From the NCBI RefSeq assembly GCF_026151205.1, contig NC_087080.1, positions 1,256,268-1,320,267 on the forward strand: 64,000 bases of DNA. Direction: 5' to 3'. A program made the translations under genes and the position numbers. Positions within the stretch are counted from its first letter, which is position 1. The number at the start of each line of letters is the position of its first letter. Source of the DNA: Bolinopsis microptera (Eukaryota; Ctenophora; Tentaculata; Lobata; Bolinopsidae). Positions 11,440-24,195 of the stretch are shown one piece after another. The notes beneath the pieces were generated by a model. It was not told where the DNA came from and did not search any database. It saw only the letters and a list, made by a program, of their open reading frames with translations.

Positions 11440-12540
11440 TTAAATTTCTAAAAGTACGAAATATGAGTTGTTCCAGTCCTTGTCATCCGGGTTAAGTGCT
11501 TGTGCAGTAAGCACATGCTTGCTGACTGTAGACTTGAATGAATTTAGGAATTTGTCTTGTAGGCAAGTGGTGACGTATTTTATGTCCTTGTTAATAATGT
11601 TGACTGTTTTGTTATATAACTTAGGCCCAATGTAAGAAATGCTCTTGTCTGAATTACATAAACGGTTAAATGGTACTGCAAAGAACTCAGGTTCTCTTCT
11701 AGGTGCGTTTAAGTTTGAAACAGTGAACAATCTTATAATATTTGGTGGTGCAGTGTTAGAATAAACTTTGTGCATCAAGCATAATATACATTTAGCTATC
11801 ACGTTCGGTAAAGCTAATACTTCTAGTTTATTGAAAATTTCCTTTGTGTGTGAAGGTGTGCTATTCAGATCTTTGTCATAAAAATAGCGGTGGTATTGGT
11901 TATCTGCAGCGCGAATGCCCTTTTTCTGGGCCGAGAAGACTCTTTTAACGGAGTTTAGCGATCTTGTTCCCCAAACTGTGCAGCAGTAGTACAAGTGAGA
12001 CTGAACAAAGCTGTTGTATATCAACTTGAGTGCTTTGTTAGGTACTGAGCCTTTGAGTTTGTAGAGAATGCCCGCATTTCTAGATACTTTAGTGGCTAAA
12101 TGTCTAATGTGGTGGGCCCAATTTAGCTTGGTATCAATGATCACGCCAAGAAACTTTTCGTGATAACTTTGCTTTAGTCGTTCACCTCCCATGTAGATTT
12201 CTATATCCTCAGTTTTCTTATTTGTAAAGATCATATATTTAGTTTTGCTAGCATTTAATTTAAGCCCGTTATTAGTAGCCCAATCAATTATCAAAGTCAG
12301 AATCTCATTCACCATTGCATTAAGTTGTTCAAATGTATCTGTACTTATTATTAGGTTTGCGTCGTCAGCGAAATAAATATGTTTAGCTAAATTACTAATC
12401 TGAGGAAGGTCGTTGATGTAAATTATGAACAGAATTGGTCCGAGAATGGAGCCCTGTGGTACTCCGTAGTTAAGTTTGAGGTGAGAGGACTTGCAGTTGT
12501 TCATTGTTGACGCTCACGTATTGCTCTCTATCGGTTAGAT
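11440..12540 (-). pseudogene. LINE reverse-transcriptase remnant (C-terminal half), minus strand
   Basis: The open frame 12504-11440 (354 codons) begins in the middle of an RT domain: YGVPQGSILGPILFIIYINDLP, then the catalytic YFADDANL, then FLGVIIDTKLNWAHHI and a long C-terminal region ending at a stop. Upstream at about 12505-12550 the protein continues in another frame (FDSYLTDREQYVSVNN), so there is a frameshift near 12505. Endonuclease and RT motifs 0-3 are absent. It differs in sequence from the other RT copies, so several LINE lineages have landed here. Confidence 0.85.
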
Positions 12541-12619
12541 ATGAGTCAAACCGAAAGGGCCTTTTCACAAGAATTTTCTTAAAATTTGGGCGAGCGATTT
12601 AGTAGGAGCGAAGCTAAGT

Positions 12620-13936
12620 AGATGGCCCCCGCAAAGGTTACAACTGCAAACTAGAACTGCGACGTTGCTTAAGCAATATAAAATATCACAAAATTGCATT
12701 GCAACTGCACGAGCAAGCAGAAATTAGCACCGCGTGTTAAATTGACGATGTGAATTCATTGCAGCTCGGTGCGGCACATGAGTAGCGCATTTTGCCGATC
12801 TATCGATGTCACTGTGAGAAGCCTCATTGAGTGCGCGCGCGGCACATTAACGCATAGCGCTACAAATTTTATGTTCCTTTAATCATAAATAGAATAAAAA
12901 CTTAAACCACGAATTAGTTAACCATTTATATAATATAACTAAAAGTAAACTTGAGAAAATATTTGTTTGGTTAAAAGCATTGTCCACCCCATCACATTCA
13001 GCTGACGACGATTAACACATGTTATAATCAAAAGCTTCTACAACTTAAACCATTGTATCTCTTATATAGTTTATAACTCATCTCCATTCAATTTTTTGGT
13101 GATCGTACGTTATTTGGAGGACTTCGCCTATTCGACGCGCCGCGCAAACTAACATTCTTGCATCGCATCGTTGACCATTGTTAATGATTTGGCCCGGCGC
13201 GCGCTACTTCGTAGCACTTGCCATCCGCGAGAAGAAAGCGGCGCGCGCTACTTCGAAGAAATTTAGAAGAGTAACATCCGTCAAATCGCATTGAAGTAAT
13301 TACAAAGCAACAATCTGGAAGGGTTGACATCGTCAATCAAGTATGTAATTATGTCTTATTATTTATTAAACTTTATTGGGTTGTAAGCATTTTTATTATG
13401 GCAAGTGGTAATTGAATTTGGTGAAACAGGATCAGTTTCTCTATTGTCTTAAAAAATGTATACTTCATAGTAAGCAATGCTGAGTGGCAGGGAGGGACCA
13501 AAACGCTTAGGGCTACCAATGGCCCATTAACAATTCACTTCAGACATGGCAATGATGTCATTTATGCTTAATTTGTCTGAAACTGAGACTACTGCACTTC
13601 TAACGTTTAACCTGATCTAACGTTTAACCTGATCAACACTCTTAAACCCTAAAAGGTCATGGAGTGCTCTAGTTGGATGGGGGTCTAAACTGCTTTTTGT
13701 TGTGATGTGATTTAGTGGATTTTATATATATTATTACAAAGGGTTTTATTTTTACCTCAGTTTTTAAATTTGTACCATTTTTACAGAATTTTTATATAGG
13801 GTCATTGCTATATTATGTGTATATTGTTTGAATATTTTCTCTTCTAACGTTTTATAAAAATCTCTTGGCAAAAATACTCGCATCTTTATTATTTGATTGA
13901 CGATGTCAATCCTTCGCATCTCGCCGATCTGCATTT
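12620..13936. other. Intergenic, no gene recognised
   Basis: AT-rich DNA with scattered CG-dense patches: GCGCGCGC near 12832, and two related GGCGCGCGCTACTTCG blocks near 13196 and 13241. No ORF, RNA gene or splice-bounded exon could be supported. The last part abuts the LINE at 13937 and may be its untranslated region. Confidence 0.5.
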
Positions 13937-15886
13937 GTGGTTGCGAGAAGCATTATTGGATGCGCGCGCGACAATAACGAACTCAGGGGCAAAAAGAAGA
14001 GGCAAACCAAGCCCCCATTTACCAAGCCCCCATTTATCATTGATAACCAAAGAATAGTTGATAGAAGAGCAATTGCTAATGGATTCAATGCTTGGTTTGT
14101 CTCTATTGCACCAAAGCTGAATGAGACACTGAATAATCTATCTAATGGCCTGCTTATATTACCCATGAAAACTTTCTATGACTTCCTGAACCCAAGAAAT
14201 GAAAAAAATATTAGGCTAGAAGATTGCTCCTCGAACGAAATATTGAAAATCATAAGCGAGTTCGAAAATGGTAAAGCCAGTGACATCCCCATAAGTGTAG
14301 TAAAAAAGTCATCTCATGTAATTGCACCTGTATTGTCGAATTACTTCAATATCCTTATGACCCAAGGTATATTTCCTGATGTCCTAAAAACTGGTAAAAT
14401 CACACCTGTATATAAGAAAGGTAACCCAGAAGAAATAGAGAACTACCGTCCTATCTCCACACTGTCCGTCTTTGGTAAGATTTTTGAAAAGCTCATATAT
14501 TCTAGAATATACGGATTTGTTAGCTCCCAGGGAGTTATATCGAAGACACAGTTTGGATTTAGGAAATCTCACTCTACATCTCATGCAGTTAATTACTCTG
14601 TAGATTTAATTACGAAATCTCTTAAACTTAAGAATCATGTTTTAGGAATATTCATTGACCTAAGCAAAGCTTTTGACACCATCGACCATTCAACACTTCT
14701 CATAAAATTAGAGGGATGTGGAGTGAGAGGAGTTGCAAATAACCTCATAAAAAGCTACTTGACAAACAGACAACAGTACACCGAAGTTGTAGGAGAAAAA
14801 TCAGATACCCTATCTATTCAATTTGGTGTCCCACAGGGTTCAATTCTTGGACCTCTCCTATTTCTTCTTTATATGAACGACATCACAAACAGTTCTAAAC
14901 TAGGATCATTTGTTACCTTTGCTGATGATACCAATATATTTGTTGTCGGCAAAACAAAACGTGAGGCATATGAACGAGGAAATGAGCTTTTGTCATCATT
15001 ACAATCTTATATGAGAGCGAATAAATTACATATAAACATGTCCAAGTGCTGCTACATACACTTCAAACCCACCATGGCAGGTTCTAAGTCAGAGATTTTA
15101 TCACACCCTGAAGTTGCACTAACTATAGACAACTTTCCAATCAAAAAGGTTTCATCCGCAAAATTTCTGGGTGTTATAATTGACGAGAACCTATCATGGG
15201 AAGATCACATTAAAGCTCTTAAGCGAAATCTAAATCACTCCACATCCACTTTATGTAGACTTCGCTGCTCCCTTCCAGAATTTCTACATCAACAATTATA
15301 CTATACCCTGTTCGAATCACATCTTTCTTACTGTATATCTGTATGGGGTGGGGCAGCTAAGCAACGTATAAGCTCAATATTTACTGCTCAGAAGTACTGT
15401 CTCAGAGTACTATTTGGTGATAGGCTGGCGTACCTTGATAAGTTTAAGACTTGTGCACGTACTAGGCCTATAGGACACCAGAAACTTGACCAAAAATTTT
15501 TCATAAAAGAGCACACCAAACCTATATTCAAGCATAATAATATTCTAGCTATACAAAATCTCTATACATACCACAGTTACCTGGAGCTCTACAAGATAAT
15601 GAAATTCCGTGCTCCAATATCCTTACATGAGGGTTACACATGTTCGTCAAGGAAACCCTGCCTACTAATCTGTCAGGCAGACCCACCTGACAACCACAAC
15701 ACTAGATCAACCAAAATTTTTAACATTTTAACCCCAAAGTTCAGAATGACTGACTTCACTACTAGTGTAATGTGCCTGCGAGGAAAGCTAAAACGTGCGC
15801 TATTAGCCAATCAACATAACCACGCCCTGCTTGATTGGACCATAAAAGATTTTGACTGCACAAATGTTATTTTCCAAACATCATAA
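13937..15886 (+). mobile_element. LINE-type reverse transcriptase ORF, largely intact RT domain
   Basis: A 649-codon open frame with a full set of RT motifs: NYRPISTLSVFGKIFEKLI, TQFGFRKSHSTSHAV, motif A in IDLSKAFDTIDHSTLL, FGVPQGSILGPLLFLLYMND, and the catalytic TFADDTNIF. FLGVIIDENLSWEDHI and a long C-terminal domain follow. The family is of CR1/Jockey style. The first ~30 residues do not look like LINE protein, so the ATG at 13937 is probably not original. No apurinic endonuclease domain is present upstream, so the copy is 5'-truncated and presumably not autonomous. Confidence 0.9.
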
Positions 15887-16771
15887 CTGGCTGGTCACAC
15901 ACATCTCAATTAAATTCCCTAGGCTACTGTTTTCCAAGTCTTGTCCTGTGAGTAAAGTATGTGTGAGAAAGTTTTAATAAAATAAATGTATATTTTTGAA
16001 TTTATTAAATTTAATCTGAGAATGAAGTTATAAAGAAATTTTAATTAGCACTGTATAGTTTAAGATATTTATAGCTTATTATAACCATTGACACAAAGGC
16101 CATAATCTTTCGCTAGCTCTCCAATATCCACCATGAAGCTGCATTTTATATCCTTGTACTACACAATATAAACTAAAGTATGTTTTAGTGTAGACTTTTT
16201 GTCACAACAAGACTGCAACCTATAGTAACAACTATTATAAACAGAACCCCTAATGTCTACTAAAAAATTTCTTCTAGTCCTAATATGAGCCTTGTCTCTA
16301 AAAACCTAACTGAACTAGCGTTTCGGTGTGTGCAAAAGCTCTCAGGCACGCGCATTCCTTGCCCCGTTAGTTACCTGTCCTTCCAAACCCAAACTAGCAG
16401 TCAAGGACAAAAAGTCATACACCAAATGGGCATTATATTTTATGAATTGTTTTACATCTTTTTATTCTGTAAAATGTGCTAAAATTAAATTTCTTGTTTC
16501 ATTGAATTTCTTGTTTCATTGAGTAGTGCATCGCGCTACAACTTTATTATGTATGAAGAATGCATAACACAAAACACACAAACAAAATGTTTCTAATCCA
16601 TTTATAAATTTCTATAAAACTTATAAATTTCTACAAAACTAATAAACCTATATATTCATTTTGCACCAAGAGAAAGATGTGATCACAGAAAGATGTGATC
16701 ACAGAGGTAGTTTCGATATTATGTTCTATGACAAGGTATGGGGCTGCTGCAAGTTATATTTTGCTAAGATA
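15887..16771. other. LINE 3' flank and AT-rich spacer
   Basis: No gene is supported. A segment near 16260-16380, ending in a GCGCATTCCTTGCCCCGTTA block, resembles one near 17840-17945 ending GCACACTCCTTTGCCCCGTC. The pair may be 3' untranslated regions of two related LINE copies, one after the 13937-15886 copy. A short direct repeat, GAAAGATGTGATCACA, occurs twice near 16672-16704. Confidence 0.4.
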
Positions 16772-17440
16772 CTACAACTTTTGCAAGCTAAATTTTAAAT
16801 TTTTTGAATTTTGTTGAACACTGTTTAATGCTAAGTTCCAGTCATTTGGTTCTCCTTCATTTTGAGTGTGAGCAATGGTTATTTTTACAGATGATTTGAA
16901 ATGATTGTGCTTACAGGTGAATGTAGTTAGCATAAGATTTTGCTGTACTGTGTTCCATATTGTCCCTGCTCTGTACATGTAGCTGTCTGTTGGTTTAGGT
17001 GTAAGAATGAGTGTCTCTTTGCCAAGTATGTCAGATGTTTCAAAGAGGAAGTATAGTGATATAGGGATTTTATATTTCAAGACTTTGAAGATGTCATTAA
17101 TACAATGGTAGAAGTACAGATTGTGCACATTCATGATTTCATGAGTGTTAAAGAGAGGTTTAGTAGGCTTCTTTCTGTAGAATTCACCGCCTAGTATTTG
17201 CTCGGACCCATATTAGAGTCTGTATCGTGCACTATTTTTAAATTGATTCAAGTAGGCTTCTCTATTACCAAACATAATGCGGGCACACATTTTTTGTGCT
17301 TTAAACAGAGGTTCAAGTTTTTTGTTAGATGCTCCACCCCAAACAGTTATATAACCATAGGCAAGATAGCTTTCAAACGAAGAGAGATACAGATCTTTAT
17401 GGAGTGATGTGGGAATGTTATCTCTAATTCTATTTAGCAT
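16772..17440 (-). pseudogene. LINE C-terminal fragment, minus strand, broken
   Basis: Two minus-strand pieces, 17440-17213 (SFESYLAYGYITVWGGASNK) and 17134-16772 (MNVHNLYFYHCINDIFKVLK and onward), correspond to the C-terminal region of the LINE at 13937-15886 (compare its FESHLSYCISVWGGAAKQ and NLYTYHSYLELYKIMK). They are separated by a frameshift. This is an older, diverged relative in opposite orientation. Confidence 0.75.
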
Positions 17441-18140
17441 GCCACAGCAGGTGGCTAGTTTTTGTTTGTTTGTTTACCTTTAAATGTGCATTCCAGTTTT
17501 TCTTTTTTGACCATTATTGACCATACTATTTGCTTTTGTAAACAAGAATACTGCCAAACATTTGTAACAAATTTGTATCTACAACATCTTGCACTCTTCC
17601 CAAATCCCAATAAACTATAAAAATGAACTACTCATTCTCAATAGAGACACATCAAACACATCATTTTTAAACTGATATTTAATAAATGATTAAAAGAACA
17701 AATTTTAAAGTTGCCATTAGATCCAAAAATACACCCATTATGCTCACTTAAAAACAACTCTAAATCAGTAGGCTGTCACTCTATTAATGCACCACACCGC
17801 TACCTCCACTGCACTAATAGTTATACAATAAATTCTACAATCCTAATTTTGTATCGTGATGGAGACCGGTGTTCATACAAAACATTTACTAGGTTGCCGT
17901 TTGGTGTGAGCAATAGCGAACAGCACGCACACTCCTTTGCCCCGTCAACCTATATCTAATCTATTTAAAGAGTGACAACCATACTGCACATTGAATTAGG
18001 ATTCCGTTAAATATCAAATTGATTTATTGTAAACTTGTTTAATCTGTAATAAATGGCATAAAATTGAAATTTTTGTTTAACTGTAACTGACAAGTTTCTT
18101 CTGCAGCAATGTTTTTAAATAATTTACCTAGTTAGTTCAA

Positions 18141-20077
18141 ATGGACGATGATTCTCAGTTCAGCCAGTACTTGTCAGAGCTTGATTCCCCCAACACTGAA
18201 GGATATACATTTTTCACCAAGAATGAGACTGATGGATATTCTCTAGAAATTTACCGAAAATATGAAGAGGTATTTAAGATAATTTTCACTGTTTGTGCAG
18301 TTTATATTGTATTCCCATTAAGTTTTAATTTTAATGCGAGTCATTAGTTGAGGCTTTACAACCTTGTATTCATTTTTCAGGCATCAGGTCTGTACAAATA
18401 CAAAAGCTATGGAGAGCTTAAATCAATTGATACAGAAACGGTTAATGCTGTCTACAATGATCTAGAGTACAGAAAAAAATGGGATGCTTATTGTGCTGGT
18501 TCGTTTGCATATCAAGTGAATCTTGCTTTTAGTTGTCCAGTCCACACATTTCATAACCATCTTGTAGCCATACTCTTGTCTGAACCATTTTAACATCTGG
18601 GATTGAATTGATTTGTGTATTTTAACATCTGGGATTGAATTGATTTGTGTATTGGTCGAGAGACTGTGGGATACTGAAGGGAAAGGAAGCAGTTCTAACG
18701 AGCTCTTCTCAAACACAAGGATATAACTTGTGAACTCGGCTAGTATATATGAAACATTTGTCATGGAGTTGTAGAGGGAGTTATGTGCCTCGCCGGGCTA
18801 AAGTAGTGGATGACCTTGCTGTACGGCAAGTTAAACAAGGATCTGAAACTACTAGGTTCCGTACAGACTCAACTCTGCACCCGTGTCAATATGTTCATTA
18901 TATGCAAGCCTCTTGATTTTTAAAAGTATAGTAAATTTTTAGAATTTTTGAATCCTGATTGAAACTGAGCATTTTACCACTTTTCAGATCTCCATGTTAT
19001 ATCTGAGACAAGTGTACTGCAAAATATATATTGGCGAGTAGCATATCCTTGGCCGATGAGTCACAGAGATTATGTGTTCAGCAGAAAGAGCAAAATATTT
19101 GAAGCCACTGAAAACAGCCCCAAAAGATGGTGTATAATTGGTAATAAATTTAACTATTTTTGTTGGCTGCTTTAAGTTTAGGATTATTTTTCTATATTTC
19201 ATATTGCATTTTAATCAAACTATTATATTTGTATCACAGTTTGTCAGGTGAAGTGAGAAGTCAGAGTGTGATATTGATCAAACTGATATTCTTATGCCTC
19301 TATTGTTAATAAAATGTAGGTACTAAATTTTCCTGTTGCCAGCAGGGCTCATATCACAAATCACACATTAGAGATGCCTAGCTTGCTGCAGGCTAAATGC
19401 ACATTAACAATAAAAGGACAAATTTTATAAACAACATTTTATTTCACATTCGTTATTTGATTTAATAAAAAGTTAAACCACAATTTCGTTTACTACACAT
19501 TAGACCAATTATAATCAAGGGTGAAGGGTATGTTACTATATAACAACTTTTGTCAGGAAAAGGTGACCCCTCTTCATGTCATGAAGAGGTGAAAGGTGTT
19601 ATAAGAGTGAAGGATTATGAGCAGACATTGGCTCTTCAACCTTCAAAAAATGGTCTAGGTACAAAAGGTGAGGTACTGCAGTTGTGTGCAGACTTTATTA
19701 TAGTTAATTTAAACAATTCTATGCTCATTGATAAATCCAGGCATATTTGATATATTATTAATTCTCCTTTCAGTTTTTCTCTACTACTTTGATAATCCTG
19801 GTGGTGCCCTTCCAACTTGGGTGGTCAACTGGGCTGCAAAGGTAAAATATTTTGATTCAGTGATCTATTAAATTTATATTATTGTGATGAGAATCCATGA
19901 TTATAACAATGCAGAATGTGCATCTACTGTGCATCTACTGTTTCATTCAGAGAGCAATGTTATTTTGTCTATTTTTCTCTGCATTTAAATTATCGTCACT
20001 AACTCTAATTTCAGACAGGAGTCCCACAGTTTATGAAAACTCTTCAAAGCGCATGTGAAAAATTCACATCAAAATAA
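18141..20077 (+). CDS. PCTP: Phosphatidylcholine transfer protein (START domain), complete
   Basis: Six exons with continuous phase: 18141-18269, 18381-18498, 18988-19140, 19557-19667, 19774-19841 and 20015-20077, giving 213 residues (human PCTP is 214). Family landmarks in order: YKSYGELKSID and YRKKWDAYC (exon 2); NIYWRVAYPWPMSHRDYVF (exon 3); VIRVKDYEQTLAL (exon 4); FLYYFDNPGGALPTWVVNWAAK (exon 5); a C-terminal amphipathic helix (TGVPQFMKTLQSACEKF). PCTP is a cytosolic START-fold protein that moves phosphatidylcholine between membranes and influences lipid and energy metabolism. The exon 2 donor is G|gttcgt, weaker than usual but required by phase. A 33-bp direct duplication lies in intron 2 near 18590-18655. 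The start ATG fits the family length. Confidence 0.95.
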
Positions 20078-21412
20078 AAGTTTCTTTAGTAAAAATAAAA
20101 GTTTCTTTAGTACGTTAGTCGTTAATATTCTGCTATAAAAATCAAAATCAGTTAATTTATAGGTTAGTATTTGAATTAAAATCAACTTTTATTTATACTC
20201 CTTTAAAAACACGGTTTGGGCTGAAAACTTACATAGCTTCGCTTAAATATTGTTATTCTACGGTAATCAGCGTTAATTCTTGAAAAAGTTTGTAAATTTA
20301 TGTTTTCGATTGATTTTATACGTCATTATTATTAGAAATAAATGTGACATTTAAAAGTTATATACTGTACGTTCTAATGGAATAAACTTAACACTATCAA
20401 GTTGACAGCAACTCTCTGGTCAATGCTTTTGAAAAACTGTGGAACTGATTTAGAGCCCTCTAGCTTCTCGGTATAGTGTTCTTGTTTTACTGGATTTAGA
20501 CCACAGCCACAAAAACTGAGCTTTAAGTGCTAATTAGTTACTTGTCAAGGGAAGATTTTATTGATATAATTAGGTTAAGAAAGTCTTATTTTTGGCCAAG
20601 GTTTAAGTCTAGTAGGAAGCAAGTAGGAAGCAAGTTTGGAAATACTGGAATAGCACTCAAATTTTAGGACGGAAATTTACAACTTGCACATTTTTAGACT
20701 TGAGATGTAATAGAGCAGGGAATCTGATTAACATTCTTTACAATTCAAGTAATTCTGTTGGTGTCTTTTAAATATAATAGTATTTCTAGGTACAATGTAC
20801 ATATTATATACCATAGGTACTTTGATAGGAGTTTTAATTTTATAGTTTTCAGATTAACAATGTAGATTAACAATGTAGCCAACTCAAGTTTTGTGAATTA
20901 GCTCCTTTAGCTGCAGAGTAAGTTTCGATTCTTTTTTATTTGTGTCAGCATACTATGATTCTAACTTGCACTGTTTTAGTGATCATAATTATAATATAAT
21001 TATATAATCTAGATGATTTAATGGGGTTTGTTTTGTAATTGAAATTGTTAATTAATTAATTAATTAATTAATTAATTAATTAATTAATTGTTAATGTGAC
21101 CGATCATTTCAGTTATTTATAATCGTACTTTCATTGCTTCTACTATTTCTCTAAAGCGTCATTCGTTAAACATTATAACATTCGTTAAATGAAGCCAAGT
21201 ACATGACGTGCATACATTCCTTGTGTGTTAAAATAATAACCATTAAGGGGGGGGGGGGGGGGGGTGGGGATTACTAACATTGATTGTAGAAATGTGAAGA
21301 TATCATTTATATTGTATTATTACGGCACCTCAAAATAACATGGAGATAACTTTAAAAAACCTCAGAAAACTAATTCGTAACATGACCTACAAAACTACAT
21401 CCAATCTGTGAA
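20078..21412. other. Intergenic between PCTP and LACTB
   Basis: No gene seen. Two direct copies of AAAATAAAAGTTTCTTTAGT at the PCTP stop/3' end may carry its polyadenylation signal. Simple sequences are a (TTAA)n block near 21048-21089 and an 18-base G run at 21247-21264, about 150 bp before the LACTB start. Confidence 0.6.
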
Positions 21413-22735
21413 ATGAACTGGTCACAAGCAAGGAAATGGCTAAGTCCTGTCATTGTTGCTGGAAGCTTTCTTGCTGGAGAAAGGACCCATCATCACGAGG
21501 ATACACAGTACCAATTACACAAGTACCAGTTAATTGATTTCGAGGATATCATCGAGGACACAAAGGACAAGATAATGCAAAAGATGGTTGAGGCTCACAT
21601 ACCAGGATCATGCTGTATAGTTCATGTTGATGGTAGGCCGGTCATGAAAGCTGGTTTTGGTTTTTCTGACGTTGAGAATTGCACCCCATTCACCTGTAAA
21701 ACATCCATGCGAATAGCCAGCATCAGCAAGCTCATCACTGCTTTAATGACTGTTAATCTTGCTCAAGAAGGGAAAGTAGATCTCAACGATAATTTAGTAG
21801 AGTTGTTAAAGTCAAATCAGATACAACTGACAGTGGGGAATGAGGAAGTAGATTGTTTGACTATTAAGGAATTACTGAGTCACACAGCTGGAGTAAGGCA
21901 TTACCACGAGGCTGATGAAGGAGGTGGTGATTCCACCGCGCAAGAGTTCTTCTCTAGTAGGAACTATCCTACTGTTAAACATGGTCTCCAGATGTTCATT
22001 AATGATAAACTTCTGTTTAAACCAGGTTCTGAGTACAAGTACACTACATTTGGTTACAGTCTACTGAGTTTCATCCTAGAAAAATGTTCAGGCAAATCGT
22101 TTGAGCAACTGTTGTCTGATTTTACATCTAAACTAGGATTACCTCACACACGTCTTGATTCCTTTGAAGACATTATCCTGAATCGCTGTCAGTACTACTG
22201 TAAGAGTGATAAGGGGAAGCTAAAGAACTGCCCTTATGTTGACAACTCCTGTAAATGGGCTGGTGGAGGAATGGTCAGCACTGCGGAGGACATTGCTAAG
22301 CTGGGGGACATTCTTCTGTACCTCTACCAATCTGAGTCATCCGATAACTACGTAAATAAGGAGTCTCTCCAATCAATGATAGAGTTTAACCCAGTAACTG
22401 GAACTGAGAGAGCAGGGTTAAAGTCACACTATGGGTACGGAGTGAGAGTGTTCCACGAGCAACAATCACACGGTAAAACAGCTCAGTACTTAAAACTCTC
22501 CCACAATGGCGGGGCAATAGGAGCTAGCAGTACAGTGTTAGTGTTACCTCTGGGTAACCAGGGTAACCAGGGTAACCAGGGTAACCAGGGGACACCTAGG
22601 GGGATCACTGTGGTTATGTTGAGTAACTCACTTGAGGGGGATGTGGTCAGACTTGCTCATGAGATAGCGGCTTCCTTCGCAGAGAGAATTGAGAATGGAG
22701 GTGACTGTTGTGAGCAATTGTATGGTTTAGTTTAG
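21413..22735 (+). CDS. LACTB: LACTB-like serine beta-lactamase-related protein, single exon
   Basis: An intronless 440-residue ORF of the penicillin-binding/beta-lactamase fold. The nucleophile motif SxxK is S103-I-S-K106 in RIASISKLITAL. The second motif region is EYKYTTFGYSLLSFILE, with the LACTB-type Y-x-T instead of the class C Y-x-N. The third is the HNGGA of LSHNGGAIGASS, in place of K-T-G. LLSHTAGVRHY is also typical. Animal LACTB is a mitochondrial intermembrane-space protease that forms filaments and affects lipid metabolism. The N-terminus (MNWSQARKWLSPVIVAG) could be a short mitochondrial signal. Near the C-terminus the repeat GGTAACCAG occurs four times (22553-22590), encoding GNQGNQGNQGNQG, which is not a family feature. 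Lack of introns in this intron-rich neighbourhood suggests retroposition or intron loss. Confidence 0.93.
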   Translation: MNWSQARKWLSPVIVAGSFLAGERTHHHEDTQYQLHKYQLIDFEDIIEDTKDKIMQKMVEAHIPGSCCIVHVDGRPVMKAGFGFSDVENCTPFTCKTSMRIASISKLITALMTVNLAQEGKVDLNDNLVELLKSNQIQLTVGNEEVDCLTIKELLSHTAGVRHYHEADEGGGDSTAQEFFSSRNYPTVKHGLQMFINDKLLFKPGSEYKYTTFGYSLLSFILEKCSGKSFEQLLSDFTSKLGLPHTRLDSFEDIILNRCQYYCKSDKGKLKNCPYVDNSCKWAGGGMVSTAEDIAKLGDILLYLYQSESSDNYVNKESLQSMIEFNPVTGTERAGLKSHYGYGVRVFHEQQSHGKTAQYLKLSHNGGAIGASSTVLVLPLGNQGNQGNQGNQGTPRGITVVMLSNSLEGDVVRLAHEIAASFAERIENGGDCCEQLYGLV

Positions 22736-23135
22736 TGTTACTGTGGTCTTCTATATTATGTGTAGTAGTGGGTATTTCTCAACTGTTGAACTTTAATTTC
22801 TCTAAGATTTCAGGAAATACAAAGTACAGCATGCTATTTTTGATGTTTTTATAAATTATTCTTACATTTTTTACTTTTTGATCAACTGAAAATGGTGGAA
22901 CTTTGTATTGCTATGTTCAATTTACTGCCTTCCAATTATTATCATTTTGCTTTTATCAGATTATGATAATGGTTTTCCTTTCTTTGTTTTGTCCTGAAAT
23001 AATTTCAGATGTCCATGTCGCAAGATATGACCTGTTTTAAGTTCACCATTTTTAAATAAAGAATAATCCGGATATAATGGAGCTTTTTCCAGACTTACGA
23101 TTAAAAACCTCAGATTAGAATGATGACTTTATCTG
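22736..23135. other. LACTB 3' flank and NRBF2 upstream region
   Basis: AT-rich, no separate gene. A possible polyadenylation signal AAATAAAG occurs near 23056-23063. No CCAAT, TATA or CRE block stands out before the NRBF2 start at 23136. Confidence 0.5.
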
Positions 23136-24195
23136 ATGCTCAATAAGCCGTTGAACGTAGCCCATGCAAAAGACCGTCAAGCTCAAAGATGCATCAAGAA
23201 GGGACTGTTTGATTCGGCTGTCAATCTAGAGAGAAATATCATCGAAAATCTTGAGGTTTGTATTGAAAAATGAAGGCTATCGTACTTTTAATAAGTCGTA
23301 AAACCATTGGAGAGACACGTCCTGTTGACTCATAATGATTTATTCTGCCGAATTAATTGTTTTGAGAAAGTTACAATCGTTTTAAGATTGCCTTATAAAA
23401 TCCCGATATTCAGGAGGCACTAAAAGATTCTACAAATCCACTAGCTGTACAGTCGATTGTCGCTCAGAAAGCAAGACACTCAGCCACTTTAGCGAGACTA
23501 GAGAAAGAAATCGGAGTTCGTGATAGAGCAAGGTAGATATCATTTTCTACAAAATATTTTCTTACAATTCAGCTTTAAATTTATCATCACTTAAAATTAC
23601 GTACTTACAATTCAGCTGTTACTTAAAGCATATTATTTACAATTTAAAAGACAACAAATACCTACAATTCAGCCGAAAAGAGTAAAGATCCTTTTATATT
23701 ATATAATAATAACTATAATGTCCACTTACCATTCAAGTTAAATACAAAATCTCATCAGATCTCAATTACAGGCGCTGTGTGTTAGTCACTGACTTGCCCC
23801 CCACTGAAATGAATGAGATTCCCCAATTTGGAGGTAAATCCGCCCCCGTCCTCAGCTCCTCCTACGGGCTCCCCTCCAACGCATCAGACAAGGACCGCAT
23901 GATCCTCCGTTTGCAAGACAAGGTGGCAATCCTCACCTCCCAGCTAGAGGAAAGTAAAGCAGAGAACACTAGGTTGAGTGAGCGTGTTAAAGAGTTGGAG
24001 CGTAACCAGGGTAACCAGGGTAACCATGGCAACCAGAGTAACCAGAGTTGCAGCACCACACAACTGTTATCACCCCATACTAGTTCATACCACCATGTCC
24101 CTCCACCTCCCACCCTGTTAGCTGATCCTCAGGATGCTTTTAGTCTCACCCCTCTGGAGCAGCCCCCTGTCATGGACTACAACTTTAAGTGGTGA
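23136..24195 (+). CDS. NRBF2: NRBF2-like autophagy PI3K complex subunit, complete
   Basis: Three exons, 23136-23255, 23414-23532 and 23772-24195, in continuous phase give 220 residues. The start MLNKPLNVAHAKDRQAQRC matches the NRBF2 N-terminus (PLNLAHQQ type), followed by the short MIT domain (GLFDSAVNLERNIIENLEEAL). A central coiled coil follows (RLQDKVAILTSQLEESKAEN and RLSERVKELE). NRBF2 (yeast Atg38) binds the Beclin-1/ATG14/VPS34 complex and tunes phosphatidylinositol 3-kinase activity in autophagy. Just after the coiled coil the coding sequence contains a GTAACCAGG/GTAACCATGGCAACC repeat (24002-24047) reading NQGNQGNHGNQSNQ. This repeat also occurs in LACTB and in introns here. Donor gtttgt after exon 1 is unusual but phase-consistent. 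The protein is shorter than the 287-residue human form. Confidence 0.9.
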